From assembly GCA_002507545.1 (NCBI GenBank), contig DAVR01000029.1, positions 122,275 through 186,274 of the forward strand: DNA of 64,000 nucleotides, written 5' to 3'. Positions 35,701-44,830 of this stretch are shown piece by piece. A program made the position numbers and the translations under genes. A model generated the notes under the pieces. It worked only from the letters and a program-made list of their open reading frames with translations. It had not been told where the DNA came from and did no database searches. The first letter of the stretch is position 1; every line of letters begins with the position of its first letter. This DNA comes from Archaeoglobus sp. UBA230 (lineage in GTDB: Archaea; Halobacteriota; Archaeoglobi; Archaeoglobales; Archaeoglobaceae).

Positions 35701-36686
35701 GCTATCACCTCGTAGAATGCCTCAATCCTCGTCCTCAGTTGCTCGTAAGAGGCAATTGGAAATTCAAGTTCCAGCAGCAGAACTTTTTTCCCCATTTCCT
35801 CCAGTTTTTCTTTAAGCTGTGGATAATCGTAAAAATGTGGTTCGCAGAATTTCAAAAGTAAAAAAACAACCCCATCACAGTCCTTAGCCAATTCGAGGAT
35901 GTAGTTGAACCTGTCATCGTTGGGAAAGTGTTTTGTCGGGCAGGGGGCCTTATTGAAATATTTCTCTACCAGAAATCTCAGACCATCCTCGACACTTTCG
36001 ATTTCCTTTAAGGGAGTGTTGTATGTGAAAAACCTTGTCCCCGTGCAGATGTCATCCTTTAAAAGGAGTCCTGCTTCTTCAAAAAGCTTGTAAACTTCCA
36101 AGAATGGGCAAACGCTACCCGTTATCAACACTTTTGGTCCTACTCCAGATTTCTCTACTTTCCTCAACCTCCTGTCTACAAATTCGATTGCATCCCGCAC
36201 GTTCATTTCCTGAACCTTCTTCGCAGCCTCATAATCGGGTTTTACCTCAAACAGCTTCTTCAACTTCTCTTCAAGTTCCCAATAAAGTTTCAAACTCTCT
36301 CTCAGGCTGTCAACGGTAACATCTCCTCCCCATTCCTTTAAAATATTCACAAAGTCTTGGAGCTCTCGGAAGTAATAATCCTTGCTTTCTTCATCAATTC
36401 TTGACGGGAATTCGAGATTGTAAACCTTCATGTCCGTATTCCTCTCCCAGATGTCTGCAAGGCGCATCAGAGTGTCGCAGCACCTCGTAAACACAACAGC
36501 TTGCACATCAAGCTCCCCCTTTAAAGCCCGTTCAAAACTCCCTCTCGCCTGAGAGCAGGCATAACTCTGAATATAGGCGGTGGCAAGGCTAATCTGATCA
36601 TCTCCAGCAAATATTCTTACGGGAGTGAACCCTGCAGCATCTATCAACTCTTTTGGCGTGTAAGTGCAGAGATACCCAATGTTCAT
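35697..36686 (-). CDS. 2-Hydroxyacyl-CoA dehydratase subunit (HgdB/BcrC-like)
   Basis: This 329-residue protein is the second dehydratase subunit. Its cluster-binding cysteines are in YACSQARGSFE, FTRCCDTLMR and LLKFCEPHFYDYPQL, the usual trio for this family. The family-typical ending LELEFPIASYEQLRTRIEAF is intact. It is the first gene of the operon and overlaps the larger subunit by 4 bp. No CoA-transferase or hydroxyacid dehydrogenase is adjacent, so the substrate is open. Confidence 0.88.
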   Translation of the reverse strand: MNIGYLCTYTPKELIDAAGFTPVRIFAGDDQISLATAYIQSYACSQARGSFERALKGELDVQAVVFTRCCDTLMRLADIWERNTDMKVYNLEFPSRIDEESKDYYFRELQDFVNILKEWGGDVTVDSLRESLKLYWELEEKLKKLFEVKPDYEAAKKVQEMNVRDAIEFVDRRLRKVEKSGVGPKVLITGSVCPFLEVYKLFEEAGLLLKDDICTGTRFFTYNTPLKEIESVEDGLRFLVEKYFNKAPCPTKHFPNDDRFNYILELAKDCDGVVFLLLKFCEPHFYDYPQLKEKLEEMGKKVLLLELEFPIASYEQLRTRIEAFYEVIA

Positions 36687-36726
36687 GAGGGATTTAACAA
36701 GCTAAAAAATTAAAAATTTTCCGTAT

Positions 36727-36999
36727 TTAACCCTTAGCAAGAACAATTTCAATTGTAGAAACGTTTGACCTTCTTCCCTGCTCGGATTCGAGCTCTTCAG
36801 TATCAATCTTTATATCCTTCACCTGCACGCCCGGCATGAATCTGTTCCTGACAATCTCTGCAACATCCACTGCTCTGCTGATAGCCCTTCCTCTCGCTTT
36901 AATGACGACTTCACTCGCTCCTTCGTTCAGCTGAGTCAGTGTTGCCAGCACGTAGTTCATTACAGGCTTGTTTCCGACAAAGACGACCTGTTCAGCCAT
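36727..36999 (-). CDS. albA: Alba chromatin protein
   Basis: This 90-residue Alba protein has [19 protein letters not shown] and the DNA-binding loop region [19 protein letters not shown]. Alba dimers coat DNA and RNA. ATG at 36999 follows AGGTGA by five bases; a GTG three codons earlier overlaps that site. It is a single gene, close to the dehydratase operon but separate from it. Confidence 0.96.
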   Translation of the reverse strand: MAEQVVFVGNKPVMNYVLATLTQLNEGASEVVIKARGRAISRAVDVAEIVRNRFMPGVQVKDIKIDTEELESEQGRRSNVSTIEIVLAKG

Positions 37000-37071
37000 G
37001 TTTTTCACCTCAGGTTCTCTTGGTTAAGAGGGGAATTTAAATTTTGTTGAAAAATATTTAATCATTAAGTT

Positions 37072-38490
37072 TTACTTCCTCACAACTGGCATGCTCCTGA
37101 GCCAGCCTAAATCAGGCAAATAAAGCCTTCTCAAGTCTTTAAGACCGATCTTAAGCATTGCAAGTCTCCCAATACCCAGCCCCCACGCAAGAACCTTGCC
37201 TTTTATACCCAACGGTTCGGTGACTTCCTTCCTGAAGACACCAGCTCCACCAAGCTCAACCCAACCAAGACCTTCAACGTAAACTTCGGGCTCAACACTT
37301 GGTTCCGTGTAGGGGAAATAGCCTGGCCTGAATCTGACGTCCTCAAAACCCATCTTTGTGAAGAACTCCCTCAGCAATCCGAGGAGGTGTCTGAAGCCAA
37401 CATCCCTATCTAAGACAACTCCCTCAAGCTGATCAAATTCCGGAAGGTGGGTAGCATCAATGGTCTCCCTCCTGTAAACCCTATCAATGCAGAACGCTTT
37501 TTGGGGCGGTTCAGGATTTTCAGCAAGATAGTGAATGGTTATTGCAGTGGTATGAGTTCTTAGAACAAGTTGTTTAGCTTTTCTAAGACTCCACTGCCCA
37601 CCCCATCCGGTAGAGCCTGTTTTCCAACCATTTTCGTGTGTCTTCTTTACCCTTTCAACTACATCTTCCTCAAGCTCCACGTAGCGGTCTAAATAGAATG
37701 TGTCTTGCATGTCTCTCGCCGGGTGGTCTTGGGGCTGGAAAAGGGCATCGAAGTTCCAGAAGGCTGGCTGAACGTAATGGCCTTTGATTTCGGTAAACCC
37801 CATTTCAAGGAAAACCTTCCTGCACTCCTCTATGATCCTCTCGTAAGGGTGGATTTTACCACCATAAATTTCCTTTGAAGGGATGGAAATGTCGTATTTC
37901 AAAAATTCCTTCCCCTTCCAACTTCCATTAAGAAGCATTTCGGGTGTAAGATCGGTTATAAGCTCCTGAACGGCAATGTCAGGTTTTTTTATCACCTCAA
38001 TGAAAACCTGCTTTGACTCATGTTTTTCTACAAGCTTCCTTCTTTCAAGAACTTTGTCAACTTCAATTACCTCACCTTCCTTTATAGCCCTCAAGACCTC
38101 TTTTTCTCTGAAGTCCGGCTCCTTTAAAAGTCTGATTTTATCGTCTTTTACTTCAGCCACACCTTTTTTCCTTAACCAGCCGAGACCAATCTGAAATTCT
38201 TTTCCTATGGTTTTGCGAAGCTCGTCAATGTTGTCAACACCACTCTTAACGAGGTGGACGAGCTTTTCCTCAGGCAAACCCTCTTTTAGATACTTTTCTC
38301 CTTCTTTGGTAAGTCTGTATTCAGTTTCAGATTTCTCAACAACTCTGACATATCCTTTCTCTTGCAAAAGGTAGGCGGCTTTTAAAACAGCATCTTTGTT
38401 CATTCCTGAAAGCTCCGAGGCTTCTTCAGGAGTGTATGACCTTCCAGCTTCGAGTGATTTGAGTAGGATTACCTCAATCTTTGAGAGCAT
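37072..38490 (-). CDS. pheS: Phenylalanyl-tRNA synthetase alpha subunit
   Basis: This 472-residue subunit charges tRNA-Phe together with PheT, which is not in the window. Residues 1-150 contain winged-helix DNA/RNA-binding modules (EASELSGMNKDAVLKAAYLL, LTKEGEKYLKEGL). The class II catalytic core follows, with DTFYLDRY, FCIDRVYRRETIDATHLPEF (motif 2) and the C-terminal motif 3 ending LAWGLGIGRLAMLKIGLKDL. The first ATG has no clear ribosome binding site, so a near-leaderless message is likely. Confidence 0.96.
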   Translation of the reverse strand: MLSKIEVILLKSLEAGRSYTPEEASELSGMNKDAVLKAAYLLQEKGYVRVVEKSETEYRLTKEGEKYLKEGLPEEKLVHLVKSGVDNIDELRKTIGKEFQIGLGWLRKKGVAEVKDDKIRLLKEPDFREKEVLRAIKEGEVIEVDKVLERRKLVEKHESKQVFIEVIKKPDIAVQELITDLTPEMLLNGSWKGKEFLKYDISIPSKEIYGGKIHPYERIIEECRKVFLEMGFTEIKGHYVQPAFWNFDALFQPQDHPARDMQDTFYLDRYVELEEDVVERVKKTHENGWKTGSTGWGGQWSLRKAKQLVLRTHTTAITIHYLAENPEPPQKAFCIDRVYRRETIDATHLPEFDQLEGVVLDRDVGFRHLLGLLREFFTKMGFEDVRFRPGYFPYTEPSVEPEVYVEGLGWVELGGAGVFRKEVTEPLGIKGKVLAWGLGIGRLAMLKIGLKDLRRLYLPDLGWLRSMPVVRK

Positions 38491-38560
38491 AGCTGGAGGT
38501 AGTGGAAATGTTTTAAAGTGTTTCTTCCAATAATCTCACAATTAATTCTGAGGTGGTAAA

Positions 38561-39922
38561 ATGGAAAGGGCTGTTGACATCGTCGAGAAGTTGAGGAGTG
38601 GTGAATTAAAGCCAGTTGAAGTTTTGGAGGAGTGTCTGAGAAAAATAGAGGAGCTAAACCCAAAAATAAACGCCTTCATCACCATGAATGAGAAGGCAAG
38701 GGAGGAAGCAAAGGTTGTTGACGTCAACACACCTCTCGCTGGGTTGCCAGTGGCGATAAAGGATAACGTGGAAACCAAGGGATTGCGGACGACATACTGC
38801 TCGAAGCTTTACGAAAATTATGTGCCCGAAGAGGATGCTGTGCTTGTGGAAAGGCTTAAGAAGTCTGGTGCCGTCATAGTTGGCAAAACAAACATGCCTG
38901 AGTTTGGTCTGATAGCTTACACGGACAACCCGATGTTTGGCCCTACGAGAAACCCATGGGACTTGTCGAAAACAGTGGGAGGAAGCAGTGGTGGTAGTGC
39001 TGCCGCTGTTGCAGCGGGTATGGTTGCTGTAGCGAGCGGAAACGATGGTGGTGGCAGTATAAGGATTCCTGCCTCCTTCTGTGGCCTATACGGTCTCAAG
39101 CCGAGCTACGGGAGGGTGCCCTGCTATCCCTCGCTTCCAATGTTCGTCGGATTGCACTCAGAGGGATTTCTGACGAGGTATGTTGAAGATACAGCTTTAA
39201 TGCTCGATATTGTGAAGGGAAGGGATAGCAGAGATATGCACTCTCTACCTGATGAGGGTGTGAGCTATCTGAAGGCTATTGAAGAGGAGCCGGATGGTGT
39301 TAGAATAGCCTTCTCCCCTGATCTTGGCTATGCAACCGTTGATCCAGAGGTCGAGGAGATTGTCAGAGAAGCAGCATTCAAGCTTGAGAAGTTTGGAGAA
39401 GTGGAGGAAGTAAAAATTGACGTTCCAAACCTTGAGTCTGACCTCGTGACGAAAGTTGTATTGGAAGTCGTAACATTCATGGGAGACAAAATGGAGGAGT
39501 GGGAGAAGATTGCATTTCCACCCTATCTCGGTTTTATGGCTCTTGCCCAGTCTTTGACTTACAAAGAGTACATCAGGATTGAGGAAAGAAAAATGGAGTT
39601 GTGGAAAGCCCTCAGAGATGTCTTTGATAAATACGATTTCCTTATAACACCTACTGTTGCAGTTAAACCCTTTGAAATCGGAAAAATCAGCCCGGACGAG
39701 ATTGCTGGAAAACCAATAACGCCTATCGGCTGGATGCCCTTCACCTACCCCTTCAACTTCACCGGACAGCCAGCAGCATCAATCCCTGCTGGATTCAGCA
39801 AGGATGGATTGCCGGTGGGAATGCAAATTGTCGGAAGGCATTATGATGATGTCGGAGTGCTCAGAATCTCCAAAGCCTTCCAAGATATCAGTCCCTGGCA
39901 GGATAGGGTTCCAAGCTTGTAA
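38561..39922 (+). CDS. Amidase signature family hydrolase
   Basis: This 453-residue enzyme has the amidase Ser-cisSer-Lys triad: Lys67 in PVAIKDN, Ser142/143 in VGGSSGGS and nucleophile Ser166 in [10 protein letters not shown]. It hydrolyses an amide to acid and ammonia. GatA of the tRNA amidotransferase usually has SDTGGSIR at the nucleophile loop, and no gatB or gatC is nearby, so a free-standing amidase is more likely than GatA. The gene follows GAGGTGG-like sequence and is divergent from pheS across 70 bp. Confidence 0.88.
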   Translation: MERAVDIVEKLRSGELKPVEVLEECLRKIEELNPKINAFITMNEKAREEAKVVDVNTPLAGLPVAIKDNVETKGLRTTYCSKLYENYVPEEDAVLVERLKKSGAVIVGKTNMPEFGLIAYTDNPMFGPTRNPWDLSKTVGGSSGGSAAAVAAGMVAVASGNDGGGSIRIPASFCGLYGLKPSYGRVPCYPSLPMFVGLHSEGFLTRYVEDTALMLDIVKGRDSRDMHSLPDEGVSYLKAIEEEPDGVRIAFSPDLGYATVDPEVEEIVREAAFKLEKFGEVEEVKIDVPNLESDLVTKVVLEVVTFMGDKMEEWEKIAFPPYLGFMALAQSLTYKEYIRIEERKMELWKALRDVFDKYDFLITPTVAVKPFEIGKISPDEIAGKPITPIGWMPFTYPFNFTGQPAASIPAGFSKDGLPVGMQIVGRHYDDVGVLRISKAFQDISPWQDRVPSL

Positions 39923-39933
39923 TTTTACTATTT

Positions 39934-41895
39934 TTAAAATTCAATAATTTCCCCAGTTCGATTATAAACCCTCAAACCCTGCACTTTTCTAAGCTCCTCT
40001 GCAAATTCTTTCGACTTTAAGACTTTAAGGAATTCTCTGACGATTTTCCTCTCCATTCTGTCCTTTCTCACAAGGAAATCATATTCCTCGCTCCTCAGAG
40101 GAATGAAATCCAATCCATACTGAAACGCTACGGTTTTGATTCCAACCCCAACATCAGCCTTACCACTGGCAACAGCAACGGCGACCGAAGTGTGCGTCTT
40201 TGCCTCCACATTGTACCCCTTTATCATGCCAACCAACTTCTCAAAGCTCACACCTTCTTTTTCGGCAAGCTCTCTGAGATGCATATCTGTAAGAATTCTT
40301 GTTCCGCTTCCTCTATTCCTGTTTATGAACGTCACGTCCTCTCTCAGCAAATCCTCAAAGCCCTTTATTCCCTTCGGATTTCCTTTCGCCACGACCAATC
40401 CCTGCTCCCTCAGATAACCCTTTACCAGTATTGCATCCTTAACCCTATATTTTTCAATAACAGGCTCGTTGTAAACACCGCTCTCATCAAGCAGATGTGT
40501 TCCGGCAATGTCCGCCTCCCCTCTTTTTACTGCCAGAATTCCGGACGTTGAGCCAACATTTATTACTTTGGCGTTAAAAGCCTCCCTCCTCCGCATGATG
40601 GATAGTATAACTTCCACTCCCACGCAGTGGCTGCCTATAATCATCAAGTCAGCTGGCCGCAGTTTGCTATATAGCCTTACATCCACCTCGCTCCCTTCTT
40701 CGAGCATAACAATGTTTTCCGGAATTTCAATGAAGCCATCGGTGAAGGCGAAGGCAGTTACAGCCCCGCTGTAAGACCCGCTTACAGGATAGGCAGAGTA
40801 ACCTTCTGAGCCAGCAACAACGTTTACTGGAAGCAATTCTCTCCTGCCTTCAGCAGAGAAGGTCTTTACTGCAAGATTTGCCCTGATTCTCTCCTCCACA
40901 GCCTCTCTCATTCCCGCAAGCTTCCTGATCAGAGGAGCAACAAGAATCTCGAACACTGTCATCGCTGAAGTTGGATAACCCGGCAAGCCAAATACTGGCT
41001 TTTCATTGCAGATTGCTACTATTGCAGGTTTACCCGGTTTTATCGCTATACCATGCACAATAACGCCCGGTGAAAATTCATCAAGGATCCTGTACATCAC
41101 ATCTCCAGCACCAGCAGATGTGCTTCCGCTCGTTATCACGATGTCAGCCATCTTCAACCCCTTATTGACTAAATTTCGCATCTCCTCCTCGTTGTCCCTC
41201 GCTATCCCCAGAAAAACCGCTTCTCCACCATTCTCAACAACAGCAGAAGAGATTGTGTAGGAATTAACGTCGAATATCTTCGCCTCTTCAAGCTCTTTTC
41301 CCGGACTTACGAGCTCGTTGCCTGTGGATATTACTGCTACAACGGGCTTCCTGTAAACTCTAACCCTGCTTATCCCGCATGCCGCCATCACTCCTATTTC
41401 CCTGTGTGTGAGCCTCGTTCCCTCTCTAACTATCAGTTCTCCCGCCATTATGTCGCTGCCAGCAAACATCACGTTTTCTCCTGGCGATACTGGGCGGAAG
41501 ATTTCAACATACCTGTCTCTTTTTCTCGTATATTCTACCATCACAACCGCATTCGCCCCTTTAGGCATCATCGCTCCAGTTGCGATCTCGACAGCATCTC
41601 CTTTTCTAACCTCAACTTTTGGTTTCTCTCCAGCCTCAACAACTCCCACGATTTTTAGAATGGCGGGATTATCTTCCTCAGCCTGAAAGGTGTCCTCAGC
41701 CCTGACAGCATAGCCGTCCATCGTTGCTCTGTCAAAGGGTGGGACATCATATTTAGCATAAATGTCTTCAGCTGTTACCCTGCCGGCAGCATTCATCAAA
41801 TCAACTTCTTCAACCTGTTTCTTTGGAGTGTAAAATTCGTAAAGTTTGTTAATAGCCTCATCCACCGTAACAACATCTCTAAAAATTTTCCTCAT
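39934..41895 (-). CDS. MoeA fused to a periplasmic-binding-like domain
   Basis: Residues 1-400 form a full MoeA molybdenum cofactor-inserting enzyme (PFDRATMDGYAVRAEDT, TGAMMPKGANAVVM, ISTGNELVSPG, GLPGYPTSAM). Residues about 405-653 form a LysR-substrate-binding/PBP-like domain (IIGSHCVGVEVILSIM, NVGSTSGILAVKRGEADIAG, NRNRGSGTRIL) that may bind molybdate, tungstate or the cofactor. This fusion is known in archaea and some bacteria. It overlaps the preceding single-domain MoeA as ATGA; the pair may separate Mo from W insertion. Confidence 0.92.
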   Translation of the reverse strand: MRKIFRDVVTVDEAINKLYEFYTPKKQVEEVDLMNAAGRVTAEDIYAKYDVPPFDRATMDGYAVRAEDTFQAEEDNPAILKIVGVVEAGEKPKVEVRKGDAVEIATGAMMPKGANAVVMVEYTRKRDRYVEIFRPVSPGENVMFAGSDIMAGELIVREGTRLTHREIGVMAACGISRVRVYRKPVVAVISTGNELVSPGKELEEAKIFDVNSYTISSAVVENGGEAVFLGIARDNEEEMRNLVNKGLKMADIVITSGSTSAGAGDVMYRILDEFSPGVIVHGIAIKPGKPAIVAICNEKPVFGLPGYPTSAMTVFEILVAPLIRKLAGMREAVEERIRANLAVKTFSAEGRRELLPVNVVAGSEGYSAYPVSGSYSGAVTAFAFTDGFIEIPENIVMLEEGSEVDVRLYSKLRPADLMIIGSHCVGVEVILSIMRRREAFNAKVINVGSTSGILAVKRGEADIAGTHLLDESGVYNEPVIEKYRVKDAILVKGYLREQGLVVAKGNPKGIKGFEDLLREDVTFINRNRGSGTRILTDMHLRELAEKEGVSFEKLVGMIKGYNVEAKTHTSVAVAVASGKADVGVGIKTVAFQYGLDFIPLRSEEYDFLVRKDRMERKIVREFLKVLKSKEFAEELRKVQGLRVYNRTGEIIEF

Positions 41896-43136
41896 TCAAA
41901 CACCTCTGTGATGTCCCTCAAAAGTGTAACCTCAACTTCCTCACCCACATCATATCCTTCTCTATCTTCCGGAACAACGAGAAGAGCGTTTGCTCTGACA
42001 AAAGAGCTTAAAACTCCCGATCCTGAAATTCTTATTGGGTAAACATTTCCACCATCCCACAGAACTCTTACGTTGCTCCTAACACCGATCTCAGACGGTA
42101 TCTTCCCCTGCAGTATCCCCTTCTGAGTGCTCCACTTTCTCGCTATAATTCTCACATTCATCAACCTGTAGAGAGCAGGAAGAGCGAAGGTGTAGAAGCT
42201 GAGCAAGGCTGCTGCCGGTGAGCCAGGAAGCATAAAAATGGGCTTATTATCAGCAACCGCTGCAGCAGTGGGCATTCCCGGCTTCATGGATACACCGTGA
42301 AAGAGGATTTCACCGTATTCTGACACAATTTCGGGGACTATATCCCTATGTCCAACTGACGTGCCGCCGGTAATCAGGACTGCATCGTAACTCAGGGCTT
42401 TTTCAAGCATATCAGCTATACTTTTCCTGCTATCCCTCGCAATTCCAAGATTTACAGCATCAAAACCAAATTCTGCCAAGGCGTTGAAGAGCATGGGATT
42501 GTTGGAGTTGTATACTTTCGCCTCCTCAAGCTTGCTTCCAAGTTCAACAAGCTCGTTTCCAGTTGTGATGATTGCAACTCTCGGTTTTCTGTAAACCTTT
42601 ACTTTCTCAATGCCGAGAGATGCCAGAACTCCCGCATCCTGTGGCTGCAAAATCTCTCCTTTCTTTAGTATCAGCTCGCCTGCTTTTACATCCTCACCTC
42701 TCCTTGAGACGTTCTTCATTGGTGTTACAGACTTCAGAATTTCGATAAACTGTCCGCTATCTCTTGTATATTCCAGCATCACAACCGCATTCGCCCCTTT
42801 GGGCATCATCGCCCCGGTAACAATTTTAACAGCCTTTCCGGACTCGACAACAACATCTGGAATTTCACCAATTTCAACATTACCAGCGATTTCAAGCATT
42901 ATTGGATTTGTAGGTGATGCTCCGAAGGTGTCCTCAGCCCTGACAGCATAGCCGTCCATGGCAGCCCTGTCAAAGGAGGGGATATCCTTTTCTGCATAAA
43001 CATCTTCAGCGAGGACGTATGATTGGCAGGAGAAAACATCAATTTCCTCAACATCTAAGGCCTTAAGTCTATCAAAAAGCTTATTTATGGCAGAATCAAC
43101 CTTATCCCTCTTCCAGAACCCGATTTCCCTTACCAT
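41892..43136 (-). CDS. moeA: MoeA, molybdenum/tungsten insertase
   Basis: This 414-residue MoeA has PSFDRAAMDGYAVRAEDT, TGAMMPKGANAVVML, ITTGNELVELG, ITGGTSVGHRDI and LPGSPAAALL in order. It inserts metal into adenylylated molybdopterin. It is the first gene of the tandem pair, and its stop overlaps the start of the fused MoeA. Two MoeA paralogues are typical of archaea that use both molybdenum and tungsten enzymes. Confidence 0.93.
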   Translation of the reverse strand: MVREIGFWKRDKVDSAINKLFDRLKALDVEEIDVFSCQSYVLAEDVYAEKDIPSFDRAAMDGYAVRAEDTFGASPTNPIMLEIAGNVEIGEIPDVVVESGKAVKIVTGAMMPKGANAVVMLEYTRDSGQFIEILKSVTPMKNVSRRGEDVKAGELILKKGEILQPQDAGVLASLGIEKVKVYRKPRVAIITTGNELVELGSKLEEAKVYNSNNPMLFNALAEFGFDAVNLGIARDSRKSIADMLEKALSYDAVLITGGTSVGHRDIVPEIVSEYGEILFHGVSMKPGMPTAAAVADNKPIFMLPGSPAAALLSFYTFALPALYRLMNVRIIARKWSTQKGILQGKIPSEIGVRSNVRVLWDGGNVYPIRISGSGVLSSFVRANALLVVPEDREGYDVGEEVEVTLLRDITEVFE

Positions 43137-43214
43137 TATGCATGACTATTCACATCGGTATTTATCCTTAACCATACCGCAAAATTCATATGACACCCAT
43201 CCAACAATCCACAG

Positions 43215-43287
43215 GGGCTCGTGGTCTAGGGGTTATGACGTCGCCTTGACGAGGCGAAGGTCCCCGGTTCGAATCCGGGCGAGCCCA
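43215..43287 (+). tRNA. tRNA-Val (anticodon GAC)
   Basis: The 73-nt cloverleaf has acceptor GGGCTCG/CGAGCCC with discriminator A, anticodon stem TCGCC/GGCGA around loop TTGACGA with GAC at 34-36, and T-arm CCCGG-TTCGAAT-CCGGG. No 3' CCA is encoded and no intron is present. Confidence 0.96.
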
Positions 43288-43460
43288 CTATTTTCCGTTA
43301 AGAGTTGTGCGAGGTTAGAACATCTGATGAAGCTTGGTGAGCAGGTTTTAGACTTTGAAATTAAGTAGAGACTATATGATTGATAAAATAGTCGAAGAAC
43401 TCACACAGAGATTCAGATGGGGCGGAACAAGTATAAGTCACATGTTAGACTTGAAAACCT

Positions 43461-43468
43461 TTTATATA
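43461..43468 (+). promoter_or_regulatory. TATA box of the nitroreductase gene
   Basis: TTTATATA lies with its centre 23-24 nt before the ATG at 43488, so the transcript would start at or next to the start codon. The rest of the 200-bp gap 43288-43487 shows no convincing gene. Confidence 0.6.
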
Positions 43469-43487
43469 ACCACATTCAACTCACCCC

Positions 43488-44051
43488 ATGCATGTCCTTG
43501 AACTGGCTAAAAGAAGAAAAACCGTTAGAAAATTTCTGCCAGATGCACCACCCAAAGATATAATTTTGAAAGCAGTGGAAGTTGCAAAAGAAGCCCCTTC
43601 AGGTATGAACGCACAGCCTTGGCATTTTCTGATCGTAGCAGAGCCGTCAACAAAGGCAAAAATCAGAGAGGTCTGCGAAGAACTGGAGCGGGAATTCTAC
43701 AGAAATGTAAAAGGGGAACTTGCAGAATGGCTCAAAGAAAGAGATTTCAGCTGGAGGAAGCCATTCTTAAGCGAAGCACCATATCTAATTCTGGTTTTCG
43801 GGATAGCAAGATACCCCTACTGGCTACAGTCAACTTGGATTGCTGTTGGCTATTTACTCCTTGCTCTTGAAGAACTCAACCTTGCAACCGTTACATACAC
43901 TCCACCAAAGCCGAGAAAGGTCGAAGAAACTATAAAAGCACCCAAAAATTACAGGCTCCAGACAATAATGCCTGTGGGTTACTCTGCTGATCCAAAGCCC
44001 AAGTATGAGAGAAAGAAACTTGAGGAGATTGTTAGTTTTGAAGATTTCTAA
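43488..44051 (+). CDS. Nitroreductase family flavoprotein
   Basis: This 187-residue protein has the FMN-binding nitroreductase pattern: RRKTVRKFLPD at the N-terminus, APSGMNAQPWHFLIV at residues 37-51 and IMPVGYSADPKPKYERK near the end. Such enzymes reduce nitro compounds, quinones or flavins with NAD(P)H; some remove halides or ring electrons. The physiological substrate is unknown. Its stop overlaps the convergent radical SAM gene by 4 bp. Confidence 0.9.
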   Translation: MHVLELAKRRKTVRKFLPDAPPKDIILKAVEVAKEAPSGMNAQPWHFLIVAEPSTKAKIREVCEELEREFYRNVKGELAEWLKERDFSWRKPFLSEAPYLILVFGIARYPYWLQSTWIAVGYLLLALEELNLATVTYTPPKPRKVEETIKAPKNYRLQTIMPVGYSADPKPKYERKKLEEIVSFEDF

Positions 44052-44830
44052 ATCCTACCAAAGGCGGGTATAGCCTTTACTCCGAGTCTATTGCATATTT
44101 CCTGTATTTTTCCTGCCAATACCTTCCAATCTGTTTTTCTTGCCATTTCCGCAATTTCACCCTCAATCCCAGTCTTCATAAATCCTTTCACCCTGAATTT
44201 GTCATAGAAAAGTGCACTCTCTGTAGCCTTTGCAATCTCAGCGATTTCCATAACCTCTCCCTCATCCACTTCGGGTAACACCGGGCCGAAGAATATCCAA
44301 GTCCTGATCCCCTCGTCTCTCAATCTCTCCAGAGCTCTAACCCTTTTGTGAGGAGGAGGGGCATTGGGCTCAATCATTCCTGCAAGTCTCTCATCGAGCG
44401 TTGTTACCGTGAAGCCCACATCAGTAATTTCCCTACTTCGAACAAGTAAATCGAGGTCTCTCAAAACAAGATTGCTCTTCGTCTGTATGCTGACTTTGTG
44501 CCCGCTGTTAACCAGAATTTGCAAAATTCTCCTCGTCAGCCTTTCTTTGCCCTCTAATGGCTGATACGGGTCAGTTATCGTGCTCAACATTAACCTGCCT
44601 TCTTTTCTTTTATTTCTCAGCTCCTTAGCCAGAACCTCCACTATATTTTCCTTAACTACCACAACCTCCCCCCAGTTTTCCCCGATTTCTTTTGGACAGT
44701 ATAAGCGGGCGTAGCAGTAGACGCAGCCGTGAGAGCAACCTGTGTATGGGTTTAGAGTGTAGTTTACACCGGGCAGATTGCTCCTACCAATTGCAGATTT
44801 GACCTTTTTTCTGATCACACGAACTCCCAT
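44048..44830 (-). CDS. Radical SAM protein (SPL-like group)
   Basis: This 260-residue protein has the cluster motif CSHGCVYCYARLYCP at residues 32-46, followed by a radical SAM barrel (STITDPYQPLEGKERLTR, IQTKSNLVLRDLDLL, PPPHKRVRALERL). It resembles the spore-photoproduct-lyase-like radical SAM proteins that are common beside DNA-related genes. Its start codon lies inside the NreA gene, overlapping by 16 bp across NreA's PCNA-binding box, so the two are translationally coupled. A role in DNA lesion repair is inferred from that context. Confidence 0.88.
   Translation of the reverse strand: MGVRVIRKKVKSAIGRSNLPGVNYTLNPYTGCSHGCVYCYARLYCPKEIGENWGEVVVVKENIVEVLAKELRNKRKEGRLMLSTITDPYQPLEGKERLTRRILQILVNSGHKVSIQTKSNLVLRDLDLLVRSREITDVGFTVTTLDERLAGMIEPNAPPPHKRVRALERLRDEGIRTWIFFGPVLPEVDEGEVMEIAEIAKATESALFYDKFRVKGFMKTGIEGEIAEMARKTDWKVLAGKIQEICNRLGVKAIPAFGRI

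Noticed and set aside
33759..36686. Benzoyl-CoA reductase (BcrABCD)
   Set aside because: There is one activator-type ATPase, not two, and the subunit count is three; the HgdABC type is the better match.
38561..39922. GatA subunit of the tRNA-dependent amidotransferase
   Set aside because: The nucleophile loop is NDGGGSIR rather than the usual SDTGGSIR, and no gatB or gatC is nearby; an ordinary amidase fits better.
43215..43287. tRNA-Val as an integration site for a mobile element
   Set aside because: No repeat of the tRNA 3' end, integrase or foreign-looking block was found on either side.
43376..43501. A 41-codon plus-strand frame starting with MIDKIVEEL between tRNA-Val and the nitroreductase
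   Set aside because: It overlaps the nitroreductase start and its TATA box, lacks a ribosome binding site and resembles no known protein.
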